Source of the DNA: Leptospira kobayashii
Lineage (GTDB): Bacteria > Spirochaetota > Leptospiria > Leptospirales > Leptospiraceae
Reading direction: 5' to 3'
Assembly: GCF_003114835.2 (NCBI RefSeq)
Contig: NZ_AP025028.1
Coordinates: 2,322,001-2,386,000 of the forward strand
Length of the DNA: 64,000 nt
A model generated the notes under the pieces. That model ran no database searches. It was not told the origin of the DNA and was given only the letters and a program-made list of their open reading frames with translations. Below are positions 1 to 10,739 of this stretch, piece by piece (the stretch's first letter is position 1; each line of letters begins with the position of its first letter). The position numbers were made by a program, and so were the translations under genes.

Positions 1-2617
1 CCGCAGGCACGAGTCGAGCCATGTCCATACCGTAACATTTTGTACAGATACCTTGGCGGGAACGGCAAGTCAGAGGAGAACGAACTTTGATTCTGTCGTA
101 TCCTAGGTTTTCGATCTTTTGACCGATCGCTCGAGTGATCACAGTGTCTTTCGGGAATACTACTTTTTCTGTTACAGGATCGATCAAATCTTCCGCCGTA
201 TAACGACCGAACACACGATCCGCAAGAGAAACAATGATGTTTTCCCCTTCTTTTACAAGGCCGAGAGTGATATTGTCTTTTGTTCCGCAATCTTCTTCCG
301 AAACGATTACGTCTTGGGAAATATCCACCAAACGACGAGTCAAATAACCCGCATCGGCAGTTTTTAGAGCCGTATCGGCAAGACCTTTACGAGCACCGTG
401 AGTGGAGATAAAAAACTCTAATACTCCCAGACCTTCACGGAAATTGGAACGAATTGCAAGCTCGATGATCTCACCGCTCGGTTTCGCCATAAGTCCCCTC
501 ATTCCGGCAAGCTGACGAATCTGTTGTTTCGATCCGCGGGCACCTGAGGCAGCCATAACGAAAACAGGGTTGAACCCGCCTTGGTCTTTTTCCAATTCCT
601 TGAACATCCCGTCGGTGATCTTGTCATTGGTTTTGGTCCAAATCTCGATTACCTTTTTACGACGTTCTTCGTTGGTGATAATACCTTTTCGGTATTCCAT
701 GTCGGCTTTTTCCACTTCCCGGTTGGCATCAGTCACCAAACCTTCTTTATGTGGAGAAACCCGGATATCTTCGATAGATATGGTCGGAGCGAAATAAGTC
801 GCGTATTTATAACCCAGACGTTTCACTTCGTCCAGCATAACTACAGTTTGGCCGGGACCGAATTTTTCGTAAACATCCGCGATGATTTTGTTAGTTTCCT
901 TGTCACCAAGAACTCTGTTTACGTAAACATAACCTTTCGGCATCACTTGGTTGAAAATAAGTCTACCAGGTGTTGTCTCGATGATTTTACCTTCGTGAAG
1001 AACCGAAATTTTTGTTCGAATCTCTATGGTCTTGGATTCGATCGCATACATCACTTCGTCAAGACCGGTGAAAAATTTCCCTTGGCCTTTTGCGTCTTTC
1101 ACTTCGGAAGTTAGGTAGTAAATTCCAAGTACGATATCTTGAGTCGGTCCGCAAATCGGTTGGCCGTTCGCAGGATTCAGGATATTGTGAGGAGAAAGCA
1201 TAAGCATCCAAGTTTCCAATTGCGCTTTCGGAGCAAGAGGAACGTGAATCGCCATCTGATCCCCGTCAAAGTCGGCGTTGAACGCGTGACATACGAGAGG
1301 ATGAAGTTTGATCGCTTTTCCTTCTACAAGGATTGGTAAAAATGCTTGGATCCCCAATCTGTGCAGAGTCGGAGCTCTGTTCAACATAACAGGGTGTTCT
1401 TTCACTACAGTGTCCAAAACATCGAAAACTTCTTTGTCTTCCGTCTCGATTTTTTTCTTCGCAGACTTGATGTTCGGAGCAAGTTCCAAGTCAACCAAAC
1501 GTTTCATAATGAAAGGTTTGAATAACTCGAGAGCCATCTTTTTAGGAAGACCCATTTGGTGGTATTTGAGTTCAGGACCGACAACGATTACGGAACGACC
1601 GGAATAATCCACCCTCTTACCAAGTAGGTTTTGGCGGAATCGGCCTTGTTTTCCTTTCAACATATCGGAAATGGATTTCAAAGGACGATTTCCCTTTCCT
1701 TTAACAGTTCTTTTGCGACGGCTGTTGTCGAAAAGAGCATCCACAGCTTCCTGTAACATACGTTTTTCGTTACGAACGATGATTTCCGGCGCTTTCAAAG
1801 CAAGAAGTCGTTTCAATCGGTTGTTACGGTTGATCACTCTTCTGTATAAGTCGTTCAAATCGGAAGTTGCAAATCTTCCCCCTTCCAATTGAACCATAGG
1901 GCGAAGTTCCGGTGGAATCACTGGAACTACATCCAATACCATCCATTCCGGACGGTTTCCGGAATCACGGAATGCTTCCAGAACTTCTAATCTTTTGTAA
2001 ATACGTTTGTCAGAAATTTTGTTTCTGTCTTGGATCTTTTGACGGATCACTCTCGCTTCCGCATCTACATCGATACGTGCAAGTAGTTCCTTAATGGCGT
2101 CCCCGCCGATACCTGCGATGAATTTGTCGCCGTATTCGTCCAGGTAGTTGTGATATTCGTCTTCATCGATGAGTTCCCCTCTGTTCCTGCCGGAATCAGC
2201 AGGGTCGATGATTACATATTTTTCAAAATAGAGAACGCTCTTCAATTGGTTGATGGTCATATCCAAAAGAAGGCCCATACGGGAAGGAACGGATCTGTAA
2301 TACCAGATATGAGAAACTGGAGCGGCGAGTTCGATGTGCCCCATTCTCTCTCTACGCACTTTGGAGTGAGTTACTTCCACTCCGCATTTGTCGCAGACAA
2401 CACCCTTGTAACGAATGGATTTGAATTTACCGCAGTAACATTCCCAATCCTTAGTCGTTCCAAAAATCTTTTCACAGAACAGACCATCTCTTTCCGGTTT
2501 TAGAGTACGGTAATTGATGGTTTCCGGTTTTTTAACTTCGCCAAACGACCATTCTTTGATTCGTTCGGGTGAAGCCAAACGAATCGTGATTGATTCAAAA
2601 GTATTGTAATTTCTCAT
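1..2617 (-). CDS. rpoC: RNA polymerase beta' subunit RpoC (partial, 3' end outside window)
   Basis: This is the largest subunit of core RNA polymerase and carries the catalytic Mg-binding loop. The reverse strand reads from ATG at 2617 ([19 protein letters not shown]) without a stop to the window edge, giving about 872 of the roughly 1400 residues usual for the family. The active-site motif NADFDGDQM is visible at about residues 447-455. An N-terminal zinc-finger cysteine cluster lies before residue 100. The start is 17 bases beyond the rpoB stop, so the two are co-transcribed. The C-terminal jaw and clamp parts lie outside the window. Identification is certain. Confidence 0.98.
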   Translation of the reverse strand, partial: MRNYNTFESITIRLASPERIKEWSFGEVKKPETINYRTLKPERDGLFCEKIFGTTKDWECYCGKFKSIRYKGVVCDKCGVEVTHSKVRRERMGHIELAAPVSHIWYYRSVPSRMGLLLDMTINQLKSVLYFEKYVIIDPADSGRNRGELIDEDEYHNYLDEYGDKFIAGIGGDAIKELLARIDVDAEARVIRQKIQDRNKISDKRIYKRLEVLEAFRDSGNRPEWMVLDVVPVIPPELRPMVQLEGGRFATSDLNDLYRRVINRNNRLKRLLALKAPEIIVRNEKRMLQEAVDALFDNSRRKRTVKGKGNRPLKSISDMLKGKQGRFRQNLLGKRVDYSGRSVIVVGPELKYHQMGLPKKMALELFKPFIMKRLVDLELAPNIKSAKKKIETEDKEVFDVLDTVVKEHPVMLNRAPTLHRLGIQAFLPILVEGKAIKLHPLVCHAFNADFDGDQMAIHVPLAPKAQLETWMLMLSPHNILNPANGQPICGPTQDIVLGIYYLTSEVKDAKGQGKFFTGLDEVMYAIESKTIEIRTKISVLHEGKIIETTPGRLIFNQVMPKGYVYVNRVLGDKETNKIIADVYEKFGPGQTVVMLDEVKRLGYKYATYFAPTISIEDIRVSPHKEGLVTDANREVEKADMEYRKGIITNEERRKKVIEIWTKTNDKITDGMFKELEKDQGGFNPVFVMAASGARGSKQQIRQLAGMRGLMAKPSGEIIELAIRSNFREGLGVLEFFISTHGARKGLADTALKTADAGYLTRRLVDISQDVIVSEEDCGTKDNITLGLVKEGENIIVSLADRVFGRYTAEDLIDPVTEKVVFPKDTVITRAIGQKIENLGYDRIKVRSPLTCRSRQGICTKCYGMDMARLVPA

Positions 2618-2634
2618 GCTTATCCGTTTTTCCC

Positions 2635-5600
2635 CTACGCGTTTTCGATGGTCTCGAATTTGATTTTCTTTTTGTTTTTCGAGAATTCATCTTCGTAATC
2701 AGAAATATCCACTTCCGATCCTTCGGAGTCTTTGATGATGATGTCAAGAGCGAGACCTCGCAATTCCTGAACGAGAACGTTAAAAGATTCCGGAATTCCA
2801 GGTTTAATGGAATGGATCCCTTTAACGATCGCTTCGTAAATACGAGCACGACCCAACATATCATCCGACTTGATTGTAAGTAATTCTTGTAAGGTATGAG
2901 AAGCACCGTATGCTTCCAATGCCCAAACTTCCATCTCTCCTAATCTTTGACCACCGAACTGTGCTTTACCACCGAGAGGTTGTTGAGTCACAAGCGAGTA
3001 TGGTCCTGTAGAACGAGCATGGATTTTGTCATCCACTAAGTGAGCCAGTTTCAACATGTAGATATAACCGCAGAATACAGGGTTGATAAAACTATCACCG
3101 GTTCTTCCGTCGTATAACTTGAATTTGCTGTTACCGGGAAGTCCTGCTTGGCGGCAGAATTCCTGAACGTCATCTTCCGTTGCACCGTCAAATACAGGTG
3201 TTTCGAAATTCAATCCTAGTTTTTTTGCAGCGAAACCAAGTTGGGTTTCAAAGATCTGGCCCAAGTTCATACGGGAAGGAACCCCGAGTGGGTTTAGCAC
3301 GATATCAACAGGAGTGCCGTCTTCCATATAAGGCATGTCTTCTTGAGCCATAACCCGAGCGACAACCCCTTTGTTTCCGTGGCGTCCCGCCATCTTGTCC
3401 CCAACGAGTAGTTTACGTTTGCGGGCAACATAAACCTTAACCATTTCTTCCACACCGGCAGCGAGTTCGTCACCGTTGTCGCGTGAAAATCTTTTAATAT
3501 CGATCACTGTTCCTTCAAACCCATTTGGCATGCGAAGAGAAGAATCTCTTACTTCTTTTGCTTTTTCTCCAAAAATGGAATGAAGTAGTTTGTATTCAGG
3601 AGTGAGGTCGGTTTCCCCTTTAGGAGTTACCATACCTACCAAAATATCTCCCGGTTTTACTTCCGCGCCGATTCGAATCACACCGGATTCGTCCAAGTCG
3701 CGGAAAGCTTTGTCGGAAAGGTTTGGAATATCCCGAGTGATTTGTTCTTGTCCCAGTTTCGTTTCACGAGCTTGGATTTCGAACTCTTCAATGTGAATGG
3801 ATGAAAATACGTCTTCTTTGATGATACGTTCCGAAATCAGAATCGCATCCTCAAAATTGTATCCTTCCCAAGGCATGAAAGCAACCAGAACGTTTCGTCC
3901 CAGCGCCAAATAACCTTCGTCAGTGGATGGACCGTTGGCAAGTACGGTTCCTTTTTGAAGGATGGCGCCGTATTCCCCTACTTTCTCACCTTTGATGATT
4001 TGACCTGCAATTGCAAATCCGGAAGGAACTTCTTGTCCTTCTTTCACAACAGGAGCATATTGCAATTCATCGGAGATGATCAAATCGTAAGGAACTTTTT
4101 CACCGTTGTTCAGTGTGATTTCAATTTTTTCCTTAGAAACTTTTGAAACTTTACCACCTTCCAGGTTGTGAAGCATGCTTACGTTCGGTTTTTGATTAAA
4201 ACAAGTTCCTTGGTTGGTTTTCTTGAACTTAATCAAAGAATAATTTACTATTTCTTTGGAAGCGTCTTCTTTGATCCAAATTCCGGATGCGTCGACTTTG
4301 GAAACGACTCCGTCCTTTTTCGCAACGATACAAACTCCCGCGTCATAAGCTGCTCTGGATTCGATTCCTGTTCCCACAAAAGGTGCTTCTTCGATCAGAA
4401 GAGGTACAGCTTGACGTTGCATGTTAGAACCCATAAGCGCGCGGTTCGCATCGTCATGTTCCAGGAAAGGAATGAGTGCCGTAGATACGGACACTACTTG
4501 CAGAGGAGCCAAATCCATATATTGGATTTCGCTTGGGCTTCTGAAAGGGAAATCGCCTCTATGACGAGTGGAAATGAGTTTGGATTGGAATTCTCCTTTC
4601 TCATCCACAGCAGAAGAAGCTTGCGCCATGTAATGGTATTCTTCTTTATCAGCCGTTAAATACTCGATTTGTTTGATTACTTTTCCGTTTTTAACCACTC
4701 TATAAGGAGTTTCCAAGAATCCGTAATCGTTCACCCGGGCAAAACTCGACATGGAAAGAATGAGTCCGATGTTCGGGCCTTCCGGTGTTTCAATCGGGCA
4801 CATTCTGCCGTAATGGGAATAATGAACGTCACGCACTTCAAATCCGGCGCGGTCACGAGAAAGACCACCAGGACCAAGAGCGTTTAATCTTCGTTTGTGG
4901 GTCAATTCCGCCAGAGGGTTTGTTTGATCCATAAACTGAGAAAGCTGCGATGATCCGAAAAATTCATTGATCACAGCTGTGATAGGTTTGATAGAAATCA
5001 AAAGTTGAGGAGTTTGTTGTTCCGGTTCTTGAACCGTCATTCTCTCTTTGATCACTCTTTCCACTCTGGAAAAACCGAGTTTCAACTGGTTGGAGATAAG
5101 TTCTCCCACAGAACGAATCCTTCTGTTTCCCAAGTGGTCAATATCATCCGGATAAAAGTTTTCCGCATCAGACATAAGCATCACAAGATAACGAACCGTT
5201 TCTATGATGTCTTCTTTACGAAGAACTCTATCTTCCACTTTATTGAAATCTTTCGGATTGTTGAATTCGAATTTGCTATTGATTTTGTAACGACCGACGA
5301 TTCCCAAATCAAAAGTTTTAGGAGAAAAGAAAAGTCTCTTTAACTCGGACTCCGCATTTTCAATCGTAGACGGTTCGCCCGGACGCATAATTGTGTGAAA
5401 TTTTTTGATCGCGTCTTCGTAATCGTTCACTCCGTCTTTTTCAAGACAGTTGATGAGAACAGGATTGTCTTTTCCTTTCGGAAATTCGATGACATCCACT
5501 TCTTTCACTTTCATCTCACGAAGGATGGAAATATTATCTTCGTTGATTTTGGAACCGGCATCGAGCATTACCTCGCCTGTTTCCATGTTGATGATATCTG

Positions 5601-6321
5601 CAATCGTTCTTCTTCCGATGAGTCTTTTGAGTTCTTTCGGACCCGCACCTGCGATCTTCATTTTGGAAGAACCGTAGAACAAACGTAATACTTCTTCGTT
5701 TGTTCCCATTCCCATGGACTTCACAAGAAGTGTAGCCGGGAATTTTTTCTTACGATCGATTTTGGCAACAAGTATACCCTTATTGTCCATTTCAAATTCA
5801 AGCCAGGATCCTCGGTAAGGAATCACTCGTGCTGAAAATGTATCTCTTGCTTGGTCGTAAGAAAAGAAAATACCGGGAGATCTGTGCAATTGACTTACCA
5901 CAACGCGCTCAGCGCCATTGATGATAAAAGTCCCGTGGTCGGTCATAATAGGAAGGTCTCCCATATAAACCACTTGCTCTCTGATCTCACCCGTTTCTTT
6001 GATAATTAATCGTATAACTGCTTTTAACGGAGCGGCATAAGAGGAATCTGTATCTTTGGATTCTTGAGGGTTTCTTTTTGCATCCCCCAAAATATAATGA
6101 CCGTATTCCATGACCATGTCATTGTTTGGGCTTTCAATAGGAAAGGATTCACGAAATACAGCTTCCAAGCCTTGGTTGGCTCGTTTGGTTGGATCTTTGG
6201 CTTCTGCCTGTAAAAACCAATCAAAGGATTTTTTCTGTACATAAATTAGATTCGGAAGTAAATTGAGGTCGGTAATTTTACCGAAATTTACCCGCTTTCT
6301 AGATTGTATCCGGGTATTCAT
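2635..6321 (-). CDS. rpoB: RNA polymerase beta subunit RpoB
   Basis: This 1228-residue beta subunit of core RNA polymerase is full length. The rifampicin region is easy to find ([20 protein letters not shown], then THKRR). The residue equivalent to E. coli Ser531 is Asn, at residue 480 here (codon 4882-4884), within [10 protein letters not shown]. The C-terminal half carries the typical [10 protein letters not shown] and [12 protein letters not shown] motifs. The ATG start is preceded by a GGGAG ribosome site. The gene follows rplL after a 131-base gap holding a hairpin and T tract, which may attenuate transcription into rpoBC as in other bacteria. rpoC follows after 17 bases. Confidence 0.99.
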   Translation of the reverse strand: MNTRIQSRKRVNFGKITDLNLLPNLIYVQKKSFDWFLQAEAKDPTKRANQGLEAVFRESFPIESPNNDMVMEYGHYILGDAKRNPQESKDTDSSYAAPLKAVIRLIIKETGEIREQVVYMGDLPIMTDHGTFIINGAERVVVSQLHRSPGIFFSYDQARDTFSARVIPYRGSWLEFEMDNKGILVAKIDRKKKFPATLLVKSMGMGTNEEVLRLFYGSSKMKIAGAGPKELKRLIGRRTIADIINMETGEVMLDAGSKINEDNISILREMKVKEVDVIEFPKGKDNPVLINCLEKDGVNDYEDAIKKFHTIMRPGEPSTIENAESELKRLFFSPKTFDLGIVGRYKINSKFEFNNPKDFNKVEDRVLRKEDIIETVRYLVMLMSDAENFYPDDIDHLGNRRIRSVGELISNQLKLGFSRVERVIKERMTVQEPEQQTPQLLISIKPITAVINEFFGSSQLSQFMDQTNPLAELTHKRRLNALGPGGLSRDRAGFEVRDVHYSHYGRMCPIETPEGPNIGLILSMSSFARVNDYGFLETPYRVVKNGKVIKQIEYLTADKEEYHYMAQASSAVDEKGEFQSKLISTRHRGDFPFRSPSEIQYMDLAPLQVVSVSTALIPFLEHDDANRALMGSNMQRQAVPLLIEEAPFVGTGIESRAAYDAGVCIVAKKDGVVSKVDASGIWIKEDASKEIVNYSLIKFKKTNQGTCFNQKPNVSMLHNLEGGKVSKVSKEKIEITLNNGEKVPYDLIISDELQYAPVVKEGQEVPSGFAIAGQIIKGEKVGEYGAILQKGTVLANGPSTDEGYLALGRNVLVAFMPWEGYNFEDAILISERIIKEDVFSSIHIEEFEIQARETKLGQEQITRDIPNLSDKAFRDLDESGVIRIGAEVKPGDILVGMVTPKGETDLTPEYKLLHSIFGEKAKEVRDSSLRMPNGFEGTVIDIKRFSRDNGDELAAGVEEMVKVYVARKRKLLVGDKMAGRHGNKGVVARVMAQEDMPYMEDGTPVDIVLNPLGVPSRMNLGQIFETQLGFAAKKLGLNFETPVFDGATEDDVQEFCRQAGLPGNSKFKLYDGRTGDSFINPVFCGYIYMLKLAHLVDDKIHARSTGPYSLVTQQPLGGKAQFGGQRLGEMEVWALEAYGASHTLQELLTIKSDDMLGRARIYEAIVKGIHSIKPGIPESFNVLVQELRGLALDIIIKDSEGSEVDISDYEDEFSKNKKKIKFETIENA

Positions 6322-6354
6322 GGAACATTCTCCCTAGGAACGACAAAAGTATAG

Positions 6355-6410
6355 GTGTAAAAATAAATAACAAAATAGAGGTGGGAAAGCCTACGGCCTC
6401 CCTGCCTCTA
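6355..6410 (-). terminator. rplL-rpoB intergenic attenuator-like hairpin
   Basis: Reading the minus strand, bases 6410 to 6378 fold into a hairpin. The outer stem is AGAGG/CCTCT, an inner stem pairs GGGAG with TTTCCC, and the tip is GCC-GTA-GGC. It is followed at once by a T-rich stretch (ATTTTGTTATTTATTTTT). This has the shape of an intrinsic terminator lying inside the ribosomal protein-RNA polymerase operon. By analogy with the known partial terminator in the rplL-rpoB gap of E. coli, I infer that it lowers rpoBC expression relative to rplJL rather than ending transcription completely. Confidence 0.65.
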
Positions 6411-6452
6411 TCAATTTGAAGAAAGGGGATGGAATATCCTGCAAGCTGGTGA

Positions 6453-6833
6453 TTAACCGGCAGCAGCAACTTCTACTTGAGCCCCAGCACCTTCGAGTTT
6501 TTTCTTAAGATCAGCAGCCTCATCTTTAGAAACGCCCTCTTTCACTGGTTTTCCGCCAGCTTCAACAAGAGTTTTAGCGTCAGCTAAACCAAGACCAGTG
6601 ATTTCTCTTACGAGTTTAATCACGTCGATTTTTTTATCTCCGTGTGCTTTCAAGATTACATTGAAAGTTGCAGGTTCTTCAGCGGCAGCCGCAGCTCCAC
6701 CACCCGCAACAGCAGCAACCGCAACAGGTGCAGCAGCAGAAATCCCGAATTTGTCCTCCATCTTTTTCACGAGTTCAGCAGCCTGAACCAGTGTAAGACT
6801 TCCAATTTGTTCTAATAGCGCGTCAACAGCCAT
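6453..6833 (-). CDS. rplL: 50S ribosomal protein L7/L12
   Basis: This is the multi-copy stalk protein of the large ribosomal subunit, which recruits translation factors. The 126 residues have the family layout: an N-terminal dimerisation region (residues 1-35, [20 protein letters not shown]), an Ala/Val/Gly-rich flexible hinge at about 36-53, and the conserved C-terminal domain with [21 protein letters not shown]. It lies 44 bases downstream of rplJ, whose product is its ribosomal anchor, and upstream of the attenuator-like hairpin before rpoB. Confidence 0.98.
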   Translation of the reverse strand: MAVDALLEQIGSLTLVQAAELVKKMEDKFGISAAAPVAVAAVAGGGAAAAAEEPATFNVILKAHGDKKIDVIKLVREITGLGLADAKTLVEAGGKPVKEGVSKDEAADLKKKLEGAGAQVEVAAAG

Positions 6834-6877
6834 CCTATATTCTCCTTAAACTAAATCACTATTCAATTGTTGTAAAA

Positions 6878-7408
6878 TTAACCGTTTTTCTCACCAACTG
6901 CGTTGATAGCTCTTGCGAGGCTTGCCATAATTTGGTTTACCCCGGAAGCAATCTGCGTTGCAGGTGCGTTTAGACCGCGAGCCACTTGAGAAAGAAGCTC
7001 TTGCTTGGAAGGAAGACCGGCAATTGCCTCCACTCCAGTTTTGTCTAAAACTTGGCCATCCATAAAGCCGGTTTTCACTTCTAATTCTTTTTTGTCTTTT
7101 GCGAAGTCTTTGCAAACTTTCGCAACAGCAGGAAGAGACTCAGTTGAAAAAATCGCCGCGAGCGGCCCTTTATAAATATCACCAAATTCGATTGTTTTGT
7201 CTTTGTGAGCGGAAGACTCTTTCAGAGCACGAAGGAAAAGATTGTTTTTAATCACCTTCATAGTCGAACCTTCTTTACGAAGTTTCGCTCTCAAATTCGT
7301 CATGTCTTCTACCGTCAAACCACTGTAAGAAGCCAAAATAAAATTCGGTCCTTTTTCCAGTTTTTCTTTTAAATCCGCTACTGCTTCTATTTTTGCTGCG
7401 TTTGCCAT
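6878..7408 (-). CDS. rplJ: 50S ribosomal protein L10
   Basis: L10 anchors L7/L12 dimers to the 50S subunit. The 176-residue product begins [20 protein letters not shown] and has the conserved [18 protein letters not shown] region, the usual length, and a C-terminal helix that binds L12. It starts only 11 bases after the rplA stop. The long structured leader that L10 binds to repress its own mRNA in E. coli therefore cannot lie in an intergenic space here; any such control site would have to be inside rplA. Confidence 0.98.
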   Translation of the reverse strand: MANAAKIEAVADLKEKLEKGPNFILASYSGLTVEDMTNLRAKLRKEGSTMKVIKNNLFLRALKESSAHKDKTIEFGDIYKGPLAAIFSTESLPAVAKVCKDFAKDKKELEVKTGFMDGQVLDKTGVEAIAGLPSKQELLSQVARGLNAPATQIASGVNQIMASLARAINAVGEKNG

Positions 7409-7419
7409 TTTAATACTCG

Positions 7420-8112
7420 TTATATATTAGCGTTTACTAATTCTTTCACATCAACCTTTACACCGATTCCCATAGTAGCGGAAACGGAAAAGGAACGAAG
7501 ATAATCACCCTTTGCATCGGATGGTTTGTCTTTCATAAGAGTGGCAACGACTGCATTGATATTATCCTGAAGTTTGTCATCAGGGAAGGAAACTTTTCCA
7601 ACACCTAAGTGAACCACTCCCCCTTTGTCCGGGCGATACTCAATACGTCCTGCTTTTAGTTCTTTTACAGCGCGTGTAACATCCGTAGTTACCGTTCCTG
7701 CTTTCGGTTTCGGCATAAGACCTTTACGTCCGAGAACAGGTCCTAGCTTACCTACTTCCTTCATCATATCAGGAGTAGCAACGCAGGCGTCAAAATCAGT
7801 CCATCCACCGGCAACTTTTTCAATCAGATCCATGTCGCCAACAAAGTCAGCACCAGCGGCACGAGCTTCGTTTTGTTTGTCTCCTTTGCAGAAAACCAAA
7901 ACTTTGATCGTCTTACCGGTTCCATGCGGAAGAGAAATAGTTCCTCTTACGTTTTGAAGGGATTTATAATTGATTTTAGTCGAAATTTCCAATGTTCCGT
8001 CGAACTTGGAATAAGAAACACTCTTCGCAAGACTCACTGCCTCAGGAAGTGCATAAGCCTTTACGCGATCGACTTTTTCTTTCAGTTGAATGTATTTTTT
8101 ACCGTGTTTCAT
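7420..8112 (-). CDS. rplA: 50S ribosomal protein L1
   Basis: L1 forms the mobile L1 stalk of the large subunit near the E site and in many bacteria represses its own operon. The 230-residue product starts [15 protein letters not shown] and contains the family core motifs LPHGTGK and [17 protein letters not shown], at the usual length. It follows rplK by 19 bases and is followed by rplJ after 11 bases. Confidence 0.98.
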   Translation of the reverse strand: MKHGKKYIQLKEKVDRVKAYALPEAVSLAKSVSYSKFDGTLEISTKINYKSLQNVRGTISLPHGTGKTIKVLVFCKGDKQNEARAAGADFVGDMDLIEKVAGGWTDFDACVATPDMMKEVGKLGPVLGRKGLMPKPKAGTVTTDVTRAVKELKAGRIEYRPDKGGVVHLGVGKVSFPDDKLQDNINAVVATLMKDKPSDAKGDYLRSFSVSATMGIGVKVDVKELVNANI

Positions 8113-8131
8113 TTTATGATTACCAGAATCC

Positions 8132-8560
8132 TTAGAGCTCTACGTTTACGCCCATAGAACGGCATGTTCCTGCAATGATTTGCACGGCTGCGTTCAGGTC
8201 GTTTGCGTTTAGATCTTCCATTTTTGTTTTAGCAATTTCTTCTAATTGTGCGCGTTTGATGGTTCCCACCTTCACTAAGTGAGGTGTTGCGGAACCGGAC
8301 GGAATTCCCAATGTTTTGAGAACTAATAACGCCGCTGGAGGTGATTTTGTAACAAAAGTAAAACTTCTATCTGTATATACCGTGATAACAACGGGAAGCT
8401 TAAGTCCGATTTGAGCTTTGGTTCTTTCATTGAATTGTTTGCAAAATTCCATGATATTCAAACCAGCTTGTCCAAGTGCGGGACCAACTGGAGGAGCTGG
8501 GTTTGCTTTTCCTGCTTCCACTTGGAGTTTAATTTGTTTTACTACTTTTTTTGCAGCCAT
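8132..8560 (-). CDS. rplK: 50S ribosomal protein L11
   Basis: L11 is part of the GTPase-associated centre of the 50S subunit and is needed for RelA-dependent stringent signalling. The 142-residue product begins [20 protein letters not shown] and carries the conserved [20 protein letters not shown] segment and the C-terminal rRNA-binding domain ending [12 protein letters not shown]. It lies between nusG (32-base gap) and rplA (19-base gap). Confidence 0.99.
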   Translation of the reverse strand: MAAKKVVKQIKLQVEAGKANPAPPVGPALGQAGLNIMEFCKQFNERTKAQIGLKLPVVITVYTDRSFTFVTKSPPAALLVLKTLGIPSGSATPHLVKVGTIKRAQLEEIAKTKMEDLNANDLNAAVQIIAGTCRSMGVNVEL

Positions 8561-8592
8561 CTCGCTAAAAATCCTTAATTAACAACTATCTA

Positions 8593-9147
8593 TTACGGTT
8601 CTGATTTCACTTGCAAATAGTCGAGTTCTACAGGAGTTGAACGCCCGAAGATCTCTACTCTTACACGTAATCTTCCCTTATCAGGAAAAATTTCATCCAC
8701 AAGCCCACTGAAATTGGCAAACGGACCATCGATGATTTTTAAAGTTTCACCAACTTTGAAAAGGAAACGAGGACGGGAGACTTCTTCCGATTCCACATCC
8801 CCTACATCACTGAATAGATTTTTGATCTCATCCAAAGACAGAGGTTCAGGACCCTTTCCTTTTCCGCCAACAAACGTTGAAACGGACGGAAGATTTTGAA
8901 TTTTGAATCTCAAATCATCCGTCATATTCATTTCAACTAACACGTAACCAGGCATAAGCTTTTTCTTGGTTACTTTCTTTTTACCGTTCTTCATCTCAGC
9001 AACATCCATAGAAGGAATCTTTACTGAGAAAATCTGATCCTCCAACTTCTGTTGTTGAACCATTTTTTCAATATTGGTTTTGACCTTATTCTCATGACCT
9101 GAATAGGTCTGAAGGACATACCATTTTTTTTCCGCAGACTCGCTCAT
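8593..9147 (-). CDS. nusG: Transcription termination/antitermination factor NusG
   Basis: NusG binds RNA polymerase through its NGN domain and couples to Rho or ribosomal S10 through its KOW domain. The product has [17 protein letters not shown] at the start of the NGN domain, PGYVLVEM in its middle, and a C-terminal KOW motif ([13 protein letters not shown]). I start it at the ATG at 9145-9147 ([12 protein letters not shown]), giving 184 residues and a 20-base gap from secE. The longer reading frame, which starts at 9192, adds 15 residues that do not resemble the family and would overlap secE. Confidence 0.96.
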   Translation of the reverse strand: MSESAEKKWYVLQTYSGHENKVKTNIEKMVQQQKLEDQIFSVKIPSMDVAEMKNGKKKVTKKKLMPGYVLVEMNMTDDLRFKIQNLPSVSTFVGGKGKGPEPLSLDEIKNLFSDVGDVESEEVSRPRFLFKVGETLKIIDGPFANFSGLVDEIFPDKGRLRVRVEIFGRSTPVELDYLQVKSEP

Positions 9148-9167
9148 TGGTGACTGAATCCCGTTCC

Positions 9168-9356
9168 CTACGCCGCTACCGACCAAAACCATTTCAAAAG
9201 TTTTAGAAAAAGATAATCTGATGTAGATAAAAATACTGAAAATATAATAACTGTTACAAGGACTACAATTGTAGAACTAACCACTTCTTGGCGAGTTGGC
9301 CAATGAACTTTTTCTAGTTCCGCTTTGCATTCTTGAATGAAACTTGTAGCTTTCAT
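9168..9356 (-). CDS. secE: Preprotein translocase subunit SecE
   Basis: SecE clamps the SecY channel of the general secretion translocon in the inner membrane. The 62-residue product has the short single-spanning form. It has an amphipathic N-terminal helix with the conserved [10 protein letters not shown] motif (residues 16-25) and one transmembrane segment at about residues 29-56. It sits between the tRNA-Trp gene and nusG, the order conserved in most bacteria. Confidence 0.97.
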   Translation of the reverse strand: MKATSFIQECKAELEKVHWPTRQEVVSSTIVVLVTVIIFSVFLSTSDYLFLKLLKWFWSVAA

Positions 9357-9400
9357 CGTGATCCTAAAATTCTCTTTTTCTTTGAAATTCCGTCGTTCTT

Positions 9401-9474
<74 letters not shown>

Positions 9475-9480
9475 ATTACA

Positions 9481-9555
<75 letters not shown>

Positions 9556-9605
9556 TTCTAATTCCCGCCCAAAGCGCAGAGCTCCCAAGCAGGGCTAGGT
9601 TTTTT

Positions 9606-9635
9606 ACACTATTTTAAATGAGCCTGTTTGGTCAA
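9606..9635 (-). promoter_or_regulatory. Candidate sigma-70 type promoter for the tRNA-secE-nusG-ribosomal operon
   Basis: On the minus strand, TTGACC (9635-9630) and TAGTGT (9611-9606) are separated by 18 bases, about 55 bases upstream of tRNA-Thr. The segment just downstream is GC-rich (CCTAGCCCTGC), as is common for stringently controlled promoters. The -10 match is imperfect, so the assignment is tentative. The rest of the 9553-9769 gap holds nothing else that I recognise. Confidence 0.4.
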
Positions 9636-9769
9636 TGGAAATTGCTTTTATTTCCAATAGAATGCTAAATTTTAGGAAATCGTGAGCGAATTTCCCTTAA
9701 ACTCAGTTTTAAGGATTGCAAGTTCGATAATCATAATGCATCCCATAGATATTTGAGCAGGATTTCCTA

Positions 9770-10465
9770 GTGGCAAAACCCTTTTTAGAATTAGAAGCAC
9801 AGATCCCGGAATTGGTAAAGGCAAATTCCAAAATTTCTGTCCGTTCCTCGCGGATGAACCGCCAACTGGAGCAATACGTTCTCGCCCTACTCACCAAAAT
9901 CCTGGTAGAAATGGGCCAGGAGCGGTTTATCGAGATGCTCTACACCATTACCAAAGAACTTACCATCAATGGAATCAAAGCCAACCAGAAGCGTGTTTTC
10001 TTTGAAGATGAGGGTCTGGACATCACAAACACAGAAGACTACGAAAAAGGGATCAAAGACTATTCCAAAAAGTTCTCGGAAAAAATGGCGGACCAATACG
10101 GAAGACGTTGCCTTGCCCGAGGAGTCTACATTCATCTGAAATTCAATTATTGCAAAGACGGACTGATGGTCGAAGTCACAAACAACACCCCTGTTATAAA
10201 AGCCGAAGAGACCAGAATGCGTGAAAAAATGAAAAAGTCCATGGGATACAATGATATCGCAGAGTTCTATATGGACAATATGGACAATACGGAAGGCGCA
10301 GGTCTTGGAATTGCACTGATTATGATTCTTTTGAAAAACGAAGGAGTCGATCCGAATCTATTTAGAATCATCACCTATCCGGACAAGACAATCGCCCGGG
10401 TGGAGATTCCGTTTACAGAAAACTATGTTTCCATTCGCAGCGGAGAACTTGCCGACCTGAACTAA
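9770..10465 (+). CDS. Stand-alone GHKL-type (histidine-kinase-like) ATPase domain protein
   Basis: This 231-residue soluble protein resembles the ATP-binding domain of the GHKL superfamily. An N-box-like segment is seen at residues 62-72 (KELTINGIKAN), and a G-box-like glycine motif at 173-182 (NTEGAGLGIA) before a final beta-rich part. It has no phosphoacceptor His, no membrane segment and no sensor domain. The usual ATP-contacting Asp-x-Gly box appears as VTNNTP (residues 137-142), so ATP binding may be altered. The start is GTG at 9770, chosen because the frame opens there. It diverges from the tRNA operon. It could be an anti-sigma-like kinase or a partner for an unseen regulator; its function is unknown. 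Confidence 0.7.
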   Translation: MAKPFLELEAQIPELVKANSKISVRSSRMNRQLEQYVLALLTKILVEMGQERFIEMLYTITKELTINGIKANQKRVFFEDEGLDITNTEDYEKGIKDYSKKFSEKMADQYGRRCLARGVYIHLKFNYCKDGLMVEVTNNTPVIKAEETRMREKMKKSMGYNDIAEFYMDNMDNTEGAGLGIALIMILLKNEGVDPNLFRIITYPDKTIARVEIPFTENYVSIRSGELADLN

Positions 10466-10506
10466 GGGGAACTTCGCCGCGGGAAAAGCGGTTCATCCTT
10501 ACTAAT

Positions 10507-10596
10507 GGGATTCTGGTATCCCCTGATGATTTTTTGAATATTGATTATCGCTGTATTGGATTTTATTCTGGTATCCCCGCCCTAGTTTGGGTGGGG
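10507..10596. repeat. 14-base direct repeat with two hairpins
   Basis: The sequence ATTCTGGTATCCCC occurs at 10510-10523 and again at 10565-10578. The first copy lies in a 5-bp hairpin, GGGAT/ATCCC (10507-10522), with a run of six T starting eight bases later. The second copy runs into an 8-bp hairpin with stem CCCCGCCC/GGGTGGGG and loop TAGTTT (10575-10596). Nearby, GGGTG (10589-10593) could pair instead with a CACCC just downstream. The 10466-10739 gap otherwise holds no gene that I can support. The role is unknown; a weak terminator followed by a structured leader or a dispersed repeat is possible. Confidence 0.5.
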
Positions 10597-10739
10597 AACT
10601 ACACCCGCCACCCAATGCGTCCTACTTACCACACCGCCTTTTCGTTGTAAATCGAAGAGGGATTTAAAAAAAATTTTATTCAAATAAGTTCGCCTTTTTG
10701 CCCTCGACGTTTCCGGACGGGCTTTCTATTTTGGAGGGC

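Noticed and set aside
581..1114. 177-residue open frame on the plus strand
   Set aside because: It lies fully antisense to the conserved rpoC coding region, has no ribosome site and shows no family motifs; it is a shadow of rpoC codon use.
4168..4659. 163-residue plus-strand open frame
   Set aside because: It is antisense to the middle of rpoB and encodes a Phe/Arg-rich sequence with no recognisable domain.
10575..10596. 8-bp GC-rich hairpin as an intrinsic terminator
   Set aside because: No run of T follows on either strand; it is listed only as part of a structured repeat region.
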